From assembly GCA_016872645.1 (NCBI GenBank), contig VGZH01000004.1, positions 45,641 to 109,640 of the forward strand: a stretch of DNA of 64,000 bases, written 5' to 3'. The position numbers and the translations under genes were made by a program. Positions within the stretch are counted from its first letter, which is position 1. Every line of letters starts with the position of its first letter. The notes beneath the pieces were generated by a model. It was not told the origin of the DNA and searched no databases. It was given only the letters and a program-made list of their open reading frames with translations. This DNA is from Planctomycetota bacterium (lineage in GTDB: Bacteria; Planctomycetota; Planctomycetia; Planctomycetales; Planctomycetaceae). Of this stretch, positions 26,750-35,339 are shown piece after piece.

Positions 26750-28225
26750 ATGCACCCCGTCTCACTTCTCTCCCTGGTAACCGCGACGCACGGGCAGCTT
26801 GTCGGCACCGAGGACCGATTTGCAAAGTTCACGCGGGTTGAAATTGACTCGCGCGGTATACGACCCGGCGACATTTTCTGGGCGTTGCGTGGCGAACATC
26901 ACGACGGACATTCGTTTCTCGCCGAAGCTCGACTTCACGGAGCCGGTCTCGCCGTTGTGCAGCGCGACCGACTGGCTCAATCTCAAGAAGCCTGGGAGGC
27001 TGGATCGGGACAGAGTCCCAGGCCATCGTTGATCGTCGTCGAAGACACCCTCACCGCGCTGGCAAAGTTCGCAAGCTGGTATCGTTCGCAACAAGAGGGG
27101 CTGGTCATCGGTGTCACGGGCAGCTTCGGCAAGACGACGACTCGCGAGATGATCCACGCGGTGCTGTCGGGGACGCATCCAGGCGTTCGCAGCCTGAAGA
27201 ATTTCAACAACCACATCGGCCTGCCGCTGAGCTTGCTCGAACTGGATCAGAGCCACGAGTTCGCAGTGCTCGAAATGGGTGCCTCGGCGGTCGGCGAGAT
27301 CGCGATGCTCGCGGAGATCGCTCAACCGGAGGTCGGCGTCATCACCGGCATCGGACTGGCCCACGTCGTAGGCTTTGGCTCGCCGGAGCAAATCGTGCTC
27401 GGCAAAGGCGAGCTGCTGGAGGCATTACCTGCCACCGGATTCGCGATCCTGCCGGGTGACGATCCGGTAACTCGCCGGATGGCCGATCGATCGAGTTGCC
27501 CTGTGCTCTTCGTCGGCGAGTCGGACGACAATCATGTCCGCGCGACAAACGTCCGAGTCGCCAATCAACGGCTGACGTTCGAAGTCGATCACGTCGAGTA
27601 CGAAGTTCCCGCCACTGGCAGACACTTCCTGAGAGCGGCATTGTCCGCGTTGACGATTGCCCGTGAGATCGGGCTCACGGCGTCTGAGATCGCGGCCGGC
27701 TTTGCGAACTTTCAATCCGCACCGGGCCGTTGCCAAGTGCATCAGATCGGTTCGTGGACGGTGATCGACGACACATACAACGCCAATCCCGCCTCGATGC
27801 ACGCCGCCTGCGAAACGCTCCGTGACTGGCAAGGAGCCAACAAACGATTGCTCATCACCGGCGACATGCTGGAGTTGGGTACGCATACCGAACAGGCACA
27901 CGTTGATCTTGGCCGAGCGGCGGCCGAAGCGCGCGTCGATGGATTGCTCGTCTGCGGCACACAAGCCGAGCACGTCGTCCGCGGAGCACTCGCCGGCGGC
28001 CTGCGTCCGAGCCGACTCGCCCAATGCGATCATCTGGAGATCTTGCTGACCGTCCTCGACTGCGTGCTCGAACCAAACGATGTGCTGCTCGTGAAAGGCT
28101 CACGCGGCATGCGCATGGAACGTGTCGTCCAATGGCTGCGTGAGAAAGCGAAGGGGTTAGAGATTAGCGGTCAGGGGTTGGCAATGCCTCAGACCTCAGC
28201 CTCAGCCTCGGTTTTCAACCCCTAA
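26750..28225 (+). CDS. murF: UDP-MurNAc-pentapeptide synthetase (MurF)
   Basis: Predicted 491-residue ligase that adds D-Ala-D-Ala to the UDP-MurNAc tripeptide. Motifs: VTGSFGKTTTREM (ATP site, SFGK in place of SxGK), KNFNNHIGLPLSLL, LEMGASAVGEI, VIDDTYNANPASMHAAC and VLLVKGSRGMRME. The last 25 or so residues (from about GLEISGQG) are low complexity (TSASASVF) and come from a DNA segment with repeat-like inverted blocks (28150-28235), so the C-terminus may be a repeat-derived extension. mraY begins 18 bases downstream. Confidence 0.94.
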   Translation: MHPVSLLSLVTATHGQLVGTEDRFAKFTRVEIDSRGIRPGDIFWALRGEHHDGHSFLAEARLHGAGLAVVQRDRLAQSQEAWEAGSGQSPRPSLIVVEDTLTALAKFASWYRSQQEGLVIGVTGSFGKTTTREMIHAVLSGTHPGVRSLKNFNNHIGLPLSLLELDQSHEFAVLEMGASAVGEIAMLAEIAQPEVGVITGIGLAHVVGFGSPEQIVLGKGELLEALPATGFAILPGDDPVTRRMADRSSCPVLFVGESDDNHVRATNVRVANQRLTFEVDHVEYEVPATGRHFLRAALSALTIAREIGLTASEIAAGFANFQSAPGRCQVHQIGSWTVIDDTYNANPASMHAACETLRDWQGANKRLLITGDMLELGTHTEQAHVDLGRAAAEARVDGLLVCGTQAEHVVRGALAGGLRPSRLAQCDHLEILLTVLDCVLEPNDVLLVKGSRGMRMERVVQWLREKAKGLEISGQGLAMPQTSASASVFNP

Positions 28226-28243
28226 CCCTGATCCCTCCCCACC

Positions 28244-29344
28244 ATGTTCGTCTGGCTCCAACATTTTGCTCCGCTGCTCGAACGGTTCGAGCAACTCTTC
28301 TCCGGCGACTCGCGCGTGTTCCTGACGGCACGCACGGCACTCGCGGGTGGAACTTCGTTTCTGCTGTGTATGCTTTTGGGTCCTCTGGCGATTCGGTGGT
28401 TGCAGAGCCGGTTCCGTGAGCGGATTGGCAGCGATTCGGAAAAGCTCAACGAGCTGCATGCCGCGAAGAGCAATACGCCGACGATGGGCGGCCTGTTCGT
28501 CATGGGAGCCGTCGCGCTGGCCACACTGATGTGGGGCGACCTGTCGAACGTTCACGTGATGCTCGGCCTGGCCACGACGATCGGTTTCGGAGCTTTGGGC
28601 GCGGCCGACGACTGGATCAAGCTGCGAACTTCGCGCAATGGACTGAAAGCCGGCACTAAGATGGCCTGGCAGATCGTGCTGTCGCTCGGCATCGCATTCG
28701 TCTTGTACGACCAACAGGTCGGCCATGCGCAGCAGTATGAAGTGATCTGGCCGATTGGCAACGTCGGAGTGCGTCTCGGAACGGCGTGGATTTTCTGGGC
28801 GATTGTGGTGATGGCAGGCAGCTCGAACGGTGTGAACCTGACCGATGGGCTGGATGGGCTGGCGAGTGGTTGCACGATCTTCGCCGGCTCGGCTTTTACG
28901 GTGCTGGTCTATCTCGCCGGACACAAGACGTTGTCCGAATACCTGAGCATCCCGCACATCCCCGGCGCGGGCGAATTGGCGATCGTGATCGGCGCCTTGG
29001 TCGGTGCGATGCTCGGCTTTTTGTGGTTCAACTGTCACCCGGCCCAAGTGTTTCTGGGAGACACCGGCTCGCTGCCCATCGGCGCGTTACTCGGCTTGGC
29101 GGCACTCGTGACCAAACAAGAATTCCTGCTCGTCATTGTCGGCGGCGTGTTCGTGGTCGAAACGTTGAGCGTGATCGCTCAAGTGAGCTGTTTCAAACTG
29201 ACCGGCCAGCGGCTTCTGAAATGCAGCCCGCTCCATAACCACTACCTTTTCGTCGGCAATCACGAAATGAAAGTCGTGGTCCGTTTTTGGATCATCGGTG
29301 CCCTATTGGCCTTGATCGCGTTGGCGAGTTTGAAGATTCGCTGA
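28244..29344 (+). CDS. mraY: Phospho-MurNAc-pentapeptide transferase (MraY)
   Basis: Predicted 366-residue integral membrane enzyme with about ten hydrophobic segments that moves phospho-MurNAc-pentapeptide to undecaprenyl phosphate (lipid I). Key blocks: [29 protein letters not shown] with the paired aspartates, [37 protein letters not shown] and the C-terminal [20 protein letters not shown]. Most MraY proteins have HHHFE there; here the central His is Asn and the next residues differ. It is third in the murE-murF-mraY run; ftsW, murD and murG are not next. Confidence 0.95.
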   Translation: MFVWLQHFAPLLERFEQLFSGDSRVFLTARTALAGGTSFLLCMLLGPLAIRWLQSRFRERIGSDSEKLNELHAAKSNTPTMGGLFVMGAVALATLMWGDLSNVHVMLGLATTIGFGALGAADDWIKLRTSRNGLKAGTKMAWQIVLSLGIAFVLYDQQVGHAQQYEVIWPIGNVGVRLGTAWIFWAIVVMAGSSNGVNLTDGLDGLASGCTIFAGSAFTVLVYLAGHKTLSEYLSIPHIPGAGELAIVIGALVGAMLGFLWFNCHPAQVFLGDTGSLPIGALLGLAALVTKQEFLLVIVGGVFVVETLSVIAQVSCFKLTGQRLLKCSPLHNHYLFVGNHEMKVVVRFWIIGALLALIALASLKIR

Positions 29345-29429
29345 CCTCTTCTGCTGGTGCTCTGCGTTATTGGGTTCCCGGCATTGTTCTCTTCACCTGA
29401 CACGTTTGGTTCACATCATTGAGGATGCG

Positions 29430-29567
29430 ATGTCCAAGAAGCTCGTTTGGCGTGTCCTCGGATTGCTTCTCTCGATTTGTCCGACGGGAGGTTGCCAGAT
29501 CGACGATCTTGGTCCTCGGGGCGGGACAGGCTCCACCCTCGATCTCTCCCAAATTGGAACCGGTTAA
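29430..29567 (+). CDS. Possible small lipoprotein
   Basis: A 45-codon frame with GAGG 5 bases upstream of ATG 29430. It encodes a basic start (MSKKLVWR), a hydrophobic stretch (VLGLLLSI) and PTGGC, a loose lipobox, then a short tail with Gly, Asp and Ser. No family recognised. Length and layout resemble the many tiny planctomycete lipoproteins, but chance is not excluded. Confidence 0.4.
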   Translation: MSKKLVWRVLGLLLSICPTGGCQIDDLGPRGGTGSTLDLSQIGTG

Positions 29568-29663
29568 CAGGTCATCACTCCGTTGGAAAACGCCTCGTAT
29601 TGCAATGGCCAGCCGAGGTGGAACGGCGAGTCGATGGATCACCAAACCGGCCAATGATCGGGC

Positions 29664-29696
29664 AGGAGAAAAGGGGCGGCGCGACATCGTCGCCGC
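29664..29696 (-). terminator. Probable terminator of the sigma-54-type regulator gene
   Basis: A GC-rich hairpin (GCGGC + GAC with GTC + GCCGC, two-base bulge, 29676-29696) starts right after the stop codon at 29697. Read on the minus strand it is followed by CCCTTTTCTCC. Confidence 0.55.
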
Positions 29697-30746
29697 TCAG
29701 CGAGCTTCTGACTCCAACTGGTAGTCGCTGATTTTCTTGTGCAGTGTGTTGCGGTTGATACCGAGCCTTTCGGCGGTCTTGGTCTGCGTCCCTTGGCAGG
29801 AGCGGAGGACTTGCAGAATGACCTCGCGTTCGACCAGCGCGACGGCGCGCTCGTGGAGGTCGATCGCGTCGGGGCCAGCTTGCAGGATGCTGGTTGAAAC
29901 CAATTCGGTCGCCATCTTGTGCAGGTCGGTGGCTTGCGGGCGGCCCATGCGCATTGGGGCAAGGCCGCGCACGTGCGGTGGCAACAAGTCGGCGGTCAGT
30001 GTGTCGCCGGTGGCGAGCACGATGGACCGCTCAATGTAGTTTTGTAGCTCGCGGACATTACCGGGCCAGGCATAGCGCTGCAGGTAACCGATGAACTCAG
30101 CCGCGACCTTCGGTGCCGGACGGTTGTTGTCGTCGGCATAGTCCTCGACGAAGTAGTTGACCAGCAGCGGGATGTCATCGGTCCGCTCGCGCAGAGCCGG
30201 CAGATAGATGGAGACGACATTCATCCGGTAATAGAGGTCTTCGCGAAACTTTTCGCGTTCGATCTCTTGCAGCAGGTCACGGTTGGTGGCGGCGACGATG
30301 CGGCAATCCACATGAATCGTACGACTGTCGCCGACCCGCTCGAATTCGTGCTCTTGCAGCACGCGCAGCAGTTTGACCTGCAACGTCTGAGTCATCGAGT
30401 TGACTTCGTCGAGAAAGATCGTGCCGCCGTGTGCCGCCTCGAAACGGCCGGTGCGGTTCTCGAAGGCGTTGGTGAATGCCCCTTTGACGTGTCCGAAGAG
30501 TTCGCTTTCCAACAGCGATTCACTCAAGGCACCGCAGTTCACGCGGATGAACGGGCCGCTGGCTCGTGGGCTGAGTTCGTGAATCGCGCGGGCGACTAAT
30601 TCCTTGCCGGTGCCTGTTTCACCGGTCAAAAGCACGGTAGCCGACGACTCGGCGACTCGGCGAGTCAGCGCGTAGACTTCGCGCATGGCGGGGCTTTCGC
30701 CAATCATGCCGCGCGGTCGCTCCTGCGATTTTTCTCCCGAAGCCAC
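29697..30746 (-). CDS. Sigma-54 interaction domain regulator with Fis-type HTH, GAFTGA loop altered
   Basis: Predicted 349 residues. GTG start at 30746, with AAGGAG 7 bases upstream. The AAA+ domain has Walker A GETGTGKE (about 42-49), [20 protein letters not shown] with GAFTNA (about 89-94) where sigma-54 activators have GAFTGA, Walker [10 protein letters not shown], and the [16 protein letters not shown] block. The C-terminal Fis-like HTH ([20 protein letters not shown], about 318-337) binds DNA. No receiver, PAS or GAF domain precedes the AAA+ core, so sensing must come from elsewhere. The GAFTGA change may weaken sigma-54 contact. Nearby targets are not evident. Confidence 0.88.
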   Translation of the reverse strand: MASGEKSQERPRGMIGESPAMREVYALTRRVAESSATVLLTGETGTGKELVARAIHELSPRASGPFIRVNCGALSESLLESELFGHVKGAFTNAFENRTGRFEAAHGGTIFLDEVNSMTQTLQVKLLRVLQEHEFERVGDSRTIHVDCRIVAATNRDLLQEIEREKFREDLYYRMNVVSIYLPALRERTDDIPLLVNYFVEDYADDNNRPAPKVAAEFIGYLQRYAWPGNVRELQNYIERSIVLATGDTLTADLLPPHVRGLAPMRMGRPQATDLHKMATELVSTSILQAGPDAIDLHERAVALVEREVILQVLRSCQGTQTKTAERLGINRNTLHKKISDYQLESEAR

Positions 30747-30749
30747 CAG

Positions 30750-30998
30750 TCACTCCTTGCCCCAAAAACCAACAGAAGAAGGCCCATCGTCGGCAGAGAT
30801 GTCGAGACCCACGTGGAAAACGATGCCCAAAGCCGGGGACGTCTGCGTTGGAATCATGAGCGCGACCGCATTGTTGAAGCCCCCGCCGGAAACCTCAAGG
30901 ACGAGAGTGCTGAGGTGCCGACGAGTCATCCGCTTCTCGACAAGTGGTTCTGGAATTTGCCAGCCTCTTGGGGACGAAGCATAATATTTCCTCACCAT
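30750..30998 (-). CDS. Possible small protein coupled to the regulator gene
   Basis: An 82-codon frame whose TGA (30750-30752) sits between the ribosome-binding AAGGAG and the GTG of the regulator gene, an arrangement that would allow coupled translation. Composition looks protein-like (MTRRHLSTLVLEVSGGGFNN..., then a hydrophobic patch NAVALMIPTQTS). No family recognised and no clear ribosome-binding site at the start (30998; an internal Met is also possible). Confidence 0.35.
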   Translation of the reverse strand: MVRKYYASSPRGWQIPEPLVEKRMTRRHLSTLVLEVSGGGFNNAVALMIPTQTSPALGIVFHVGLDISADDGPSSVGFWGKE

Positions 30999-31099
30999 TT
31001 GGCGATTCTTCGCGAGCTTGTCCGGGATTTGTCATCGGCATTTCCTTCTCATTTTTTCACCGTGCCAAGATCAGCATCGCGAAAGCGAGGGGTCACATT

Positions 31100-32128
31100 G
31101 TGTCAGACGAAAATGATCCGAAAGAACTCGGCGCGACACTGATCAATCCACCGAGCACTGAGGTGCCGAAAAAAGAGAAACGAGTCTTCGGTGATTTCGA
31201 GTTGGAAAAGAAGCTCGGTCAGCGTGGCATAGGTGAGGTGTTCCTCGCACGCCAACTGAGCCTGGATTGCCATGTCGCGCTCAACCTGTTGTCCAAAGAG
31301 ATGGCTGAGAAAAAGGGTTTTTTCGAACGCTTTTAGCGTGAAGCCAAAACGATGGGCAAATTCATCCACCCAACGCGGTGCAGATGTTTGCCTACGGAGT
31401 CACCAACAGCCAGCATTACCTGGCGATCAAATTTATCGATGGCTGGGACAATTGTCGTTTGGCGGCGACGACTTTGTGAAGCTCGTCATGGCGAAAGAGG
31501 CAGGCAAGTTCGACAACGCTCGCAAGCTGAACCGCGAAGTGCCGGAGAAGCTGGACATGATCATCGACAAGATGATCCAGAGGGAAAAACAACACCGCTG
31601 CGCAGACTGCGATGCACTGATTCACGATCTCGATCCGCTGGGATTGGAGAACGCCTCTCTCGGTTTTCTGGGTGGCGATGCAACGAGTGCACGTCGAACC
31701 GCGGCCCCCGGAGCAGGCCAACCGACCAAGGTCCACATGACCGGCGTGGCCATGGCTTCCGCCGATATCGCTCCGCAAAAAACCGAGAAAGCGGCGGACA
31801 AGCGTGGCGAAAAACGGGAATTCCTGCAGTTGCCCTAATACTCCGAGTTCCCAGACTTCATGAAAAAACGGATTGCCAAGCCGTCGGTTCAGGCGCAGGG
31901 CGTCAAAATGAAGGAGATGTACGCCAAGATCGAAAAGGAACAAAAGCGTCGCAAAATCTTTCGGTGGATTCGCGATAAAGTAGAAGGGACGTTGGGCGCA
32001 CCGGATTCATCCGGTATTTGGCCGTGATCGCCGTGGCGCTGTACGGCATTTACCGGGTTTGGCCATACGCTCGGGACTTTGCCGCCAGTAAGATTGGTTT
32101 GGATACTCCGCCCTCCCGTTGTGAATGA
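31100..32128 (+). pseudogene. Decayed serine/threonine protein kinase
   Basis: From GTG 31100 one frame gives DFELEKKLGQRGIGEVFLAR, a damaged glycine loop, and HVALNLLSKE, where the catalytic Lys of VALKLL is Asn. A TAG at 31334 interrupts it; the frame continues REAKTMGKF, then a one-base loss near 31371 shifts it to AVQMFAYGVTNSQHYLAIKF. The next stretch jumps straight to PEKLDMIIDKMIQREKQHRC, the end of a kinase domain, so the HRD and DFG region is missing (a deletion of several hundred bases). Another stop lies at 31836, then a lysine-rich segment (MKKRIAKPSVQAQGVK), another shift, and a hydrophobic helix (YLAVIAVALYGIYRVW). It is certainly dead; the original was a membrane-anchored Hanks-type kinase. 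Confidence 0.85.
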
Positions 32129-32327
32129 GGTCGGACTAAACCAAGCAACCCCGGCGTCGAAGTAGTTTTTTGGACCACGACGTCCGGATATGCGTTGGCG
32201 ATTAGACGGTTTGAAACCCCTTCCCTCGAATGGTCGATCCTTGCAGGGTCCGTCAGACGTAGTCGACACGCGGAGCGGCAGAATCCGCCGCATCGATGCC
32301 GGCGCGGCAACTGGGTCGGAGAAAGTC

Positions 32328-34697
32328 ATGCACACACGAAGCTCTTGGCGGCGACAGACGATCGCTGCGTTGTGCGTGCTGGCGGGGATGGTGTCGTGGG
32401 GCGTTCCCTGCCAAACGGACGCGGGTGGGCTGACTCTCAAATCGGGTCTGAAGCTTCAGCCCGGTCAGGTGGAGAATCTTTCCACGATCTCGCTGAACTC
32501 TCCGCCGCAGTCCGGAGACATCGTTTCGTTTCCCTTTTGGATGCTCGACGACGGCATGCGCCGGTACTTCGTCTACCACCGGCAAATTCTCGAAAAGAAC
32601 CAAGACGTCGAACTGGCGGAATTCGTCCGTTTTGAAATCCCTCCGAAGAAAGAGGGAGGCGGCGAAGCCATGCAGCATATCGGGCCCTACTTGAGCGTCG
32701 ATCCGTTCAACGACAAAGGACACCGCAAGGTCACGCTGCTCGACTCGAACAAGAAGCCCAAGAACTACTTTCAAGGCATCACACAACTCCGACCGCAGTC
32801 GTGCACGGTGACGGGGTTGGATCACACTTGGAAGTTCAGCATTGCGACGACGTCGCTGCGGCGCGAGGAATTGGTTCCGCTGGTGCGGCGGTGCATCAAC
32901 CTCGAAAAACCCGAAGATCGTTTCAAGGTCGTGAAGTTCTATTTGCAGGCCGGGCTGTACGAGCTGGCGATTGAAGAATTAGAGACGATCATGCGAGACC
33001 TTCCCGATCAGAAGGCGAAGTGTGAAGAAGATGCGTTGGAAGCTCGACAGTTGTACGCCCGACGCTTGCTCGGCGAGCTGAAACACCGTCGCGAAGCGGG
33101 ACAGCACCGACTGATCGCGAATGCGCTGGGGAAATTTCCGACACAGAATATCGGGGCCGATATTCTCCGCGATGTCCGCCAACTGCAAACGGAAGTCGCT
33201 GAGATCCAGGAAAACATCGACCGCGCCAAACAGTTGCTCGGCGATCTGCAGGAAGGGTTGAACGAAGAGCAACTGAAGCAAGTCGCCCCGCTTCGCGATG
33301 AGGTCTTGGAACAGCTTGACGAGGAAACTCTGCCACGGTTGGAGTCGTTCCTCAAGCTGGAGAAAGACGAGAAGTTGTCTAAAGCGGAGAAGCTGGCGCT
33401 GGCGTATTCTGGCTGGGTAGTTGGTGCCGCGAATGCGACGACCGATCTGGCGAATGCGATTCGCTGGTGGCAGGCGCGGTTTTACGTCTTGCAGTATCTG
33501 CGTGCGACGCATCCTTCGTTGCGGGGTCCGGCGCTTTCTGAACTCATGGCGACCGAAGGAGTCGGCGCCAAGACGGTCGAACAGATCATCCAAATGTTGC
33601 CGCCGGTGCTCGACACACCCGTCCTGCAAGCCAGCCGCGTGGCTACGATCACTGTCCACGATCCAGGCCGCACGCGCGAGGATGACGACAGTCCGAAAGC
33701 CATTCGATATGCCGTGCTTCTGCCTCCGGAATTCAATCCGCATCACACATACCCGATGATCGTCGCGCTGCACGAATGGGGTTGGACGCCGGAGCGCGTG
33801 TTGAAATGGTGGGGCGGCGACGACGCTTCGCCGCTGCAGTCGCAACGGCACGGCTACATCGTGATCGCGCCGGAATATCTGCCTCCCCAATTTGGCGATC
33901 CATTGCCAGCTCCTACCGAAGCAATTGTCTGGGAATGCTTGCGCGATGCCCGCCGGCGGCTCCTGATCGATTCGGACCGCGTGTTTCTGAGTGGTCACGG
34001 TCGCGGAGGAGATGCGGCGTTCGACGTCGCGCTGGCTCGACCGGACTTGTTCGCAGGGGTCATTCCGATCTCCGGCGGATTCATCGCGCCGAAGGGTGCG
34101 GCAGTGCGAGACTGCCTGGGGCTTCAGGAAAACGCAAAATTGCAAGCTTGGTATGCCGTTTTGGGTGAATTCGACTTCGGCCTGTTCGACCGGCACGCCC
34201 ATTGGTTTGAAACCATGATGCGCAACGGCACCGACTTGCTGGTGTCGCAGTACAAAGCCCGCGGTCACGAGACGTTTTACAGCGAAATCCATCGGCTCTT
34301 CGAATGGATGGAACTGCATCGCCGTCCCGCCGAACCCAAAGAGTTCGAATTCAGCAGCCTGCGCATGTCGGACATCCGCCTACATTGGGTCCGCTGGGCC
34401 GATTCGAATCCGAATCCCAAAGGAAAACGCTCCGCGAAGTCGACTCCGATCAACATGACCGCACGAATTCAGCCTGGCGAGACCGAACGGAAAAACATCA
34501 TCCTGGGAGGTCGCGGTTCGGTGACGGTGTGGCTCAACGCAAACCTCATTGACCTCGACAAACGGCTGAGCATCACGATTGGCGGCCAGCAGAAGTTCAA
34601 CGGCTTCCTCAAGCCAGAGATTGAAGCAGTCCTCGAAGACTTTCGTCAGCGTGGTGACCGCCAGAGATTGCACTCGGTCCGCATTCAGATCGACTGA
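32328..34697 (+). CDS. Large exported protein with alpha/beta-hydrolase domain lacking the usual serine
   Basis: Predicted 789 residues. ATG 32328 gives a signal peptide (SWRRQTIAALCVLAGMVSWG). Residues about 20-190 form a beta-rich region; about 190-390 is helical, with coiled-coil character (RQLQTEVAEIQENIDRAKQL). An esterase/PHB-depolymerase-like alpha/beta-hydrolase domain follows (about 430-670): PMIVALHEWGWTPERVLKWW (oxyanion region) and VFLSGHGRGGDAAFDVALAR, where esterases have GxSxGG. Here the nucleophile position is Gly. A C-terminal beta domain ends the protein. It may be a pseudoenzyme or use an unusual mechanism. It follows the dead kinase on the same strand. Confidence 0.7.
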   Translation: MHTRSSWRRQTIAALCVLAGMVSWGVPCQTDAGGLTLKSGLKLQPGQVENLSTISLNSPPQSGDIVSFPFWMLDDGMRRYFVYHRQILEKNQDVELAEFVRFEIPPKKEGGGEAMQHIGPYLSVDPFNDKGHRKVTLLDSNKKPKNYFQGITQLRPQSCTVTGLDHTWKFSIATTSLRREELVPLVRRCINLEKPEDRFKVVKFYLQAGLYELAIEELETIMRDLPDQKAKCEEDALEARQLYARRLLGELKHRREAGQHRLIANALGKFPTQNIGADILRDVRQLQTEVAEIQENIDRAKQLLGDLQEGLNEEQLKQVAPLRDEVLEQLDEETLPRLESFLKLEKDEKLSKAEKLALAYSGWVVGAANATTDLANAIRWWQARFYVLQYLRATHPSLRGPALSELMATEGVGAKTVEQIIQMLPPVLDTPVLQASRVATITVHDPGRTREDDDSPKAIRYAVLLPPEFNPHHTYPMIVALHEWGWTPERVLKWWGGDDASPLQSQRHGYIVIAPEYLPPQFGDPLPAPTEAIVWECLRDARRRLLIDSDRVFLSGHGRGGDAAFDVALARPDLFAGVIPISGGFIAPKGAAVRDCLGLQENAKLQAWYAVLGEFDFGLFDRHAHWFETMMRNGTDLLVSQYKARGHETFYSEIHRLFEWMELHRRPAEPKEFEFSSLRMSDIRLHWVRWADSNPNPKGKRSAKSTPINMTARIQPGETERKNIILGGRGSVTVWLNANLIDLDKRLSITIGGQQKFNGFLKPEIEAVLEDFRQRGDRQRLHSVRIQID

Positions 34698-34713
34698 GCA
34701 ATCAGCGCGAAGG

Positions 34714-35043
34714 TTACTTCGAACCGCGCTTGAGCCCGTATTCCAGGAACGCGAGTTCTAATTCCAAAGTTTCGGCCGTTGGTGTGTGCGTGCTGCGGGA
34801 CATCATCGCCACCCGCCGCTTTTGCCCCAGCAGGTCATTCACGGCAATCAGATGGTTGAGCGCCTGCCAGTTGCGAGGCGGGTCTTCCGTGCCTCCCGAC
34901 ACCAGCACGGGTCGAGGAGCCATCAGCGCGTGAAAATCGACGAGGTTATCCCCCGCATCCACCAGTTCTTTGTACAGACCAGTGCGCGGGTTCTCTGCCG
35001 ACGGCACACCCGGTTTCCGCTGGGTCATCGAGTCGTACCCCAA
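34714..35043 (-). pseudogene. C-terminal remnant of an esterase-like alpha/beta hydrolase
   Basis: The minus-strand frame reads LGYDSMTQRKPGVPSAENPR then FHALMAPRPVLVSGGTEDPP and ALNHLIAVNDLLG, ending in FLEYGLKRG. This is the last quarter of a planctomycete esterase family (acetylxylan-esterase or related), including the catalytic Asp/His end. An in-frame TAG lies directly upstream (about 35058) and no N-terminal part with the GxSxG nucleophile is found, so it is a 5'-deleted fragment. It faces the lipoprotein gene end. Confidence 0.65.
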
Positions 35044-35052
35044 GGATCCCGG

Positions 35053-35280
35053 CTATTTAACCTTTAGCGGCGGAGCATTTGTACCGCCGCTGGCTGCACC
35101 GGCACCACCCGTCCCACCTGCCCCACTGCCGACAAGGCCTTCTTCACCCACCGTTTGGATTGTCGATTCATCAGGTGGCGGAGTAAATGACTCCGTTTTC
35201 CCGCCGCACCCAGACAACGACGAAACGACCACGCTGGCCAGCATCAGCAACGCACAAGCACGCGCGAAAATCATCATCAT
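35053..35280 (-). CDS. Small Gly-rich lipoprotein next to a DUF1559 gene
   Basis: Predicted 75 residues. The Met at 35280 (first of three) gives a signal sequence MIFARACALLMLASVVVSSL with lipobox LSGC, then a Pro, Thr and Gly-rich tail (GLVGSGAGGTGGAGAASGGT). AGGGA is 5 bases upstream. It lies 59 bases after the DUF1559 gene on the same strand. DUF1559 and tiny lipoproteins are often paired in planctomycetes; the joint role is unknown. Confidence 0.7.
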   Translation of the reverse strand: MMMIFARACALLMLASVVVSSLSGCGGKTESFTPPPDESTIQTVGEEGLVGSGAGGTGGAGAASGGTNAPPLKVK

Positions 35281-35339
35281 CGAATCCCTATAAGAAAGAA
35301 GCTGTTTTCCAAGGACACCTGACAAGCAGTGCCAATTCC

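Noticed and set aside
32979..34319. A 446-codon minus-strand frame
   Set aside because: Mirror of the exported hydrolase-like gene; composition rich in Arg, Gln and His typical of shadow frames.
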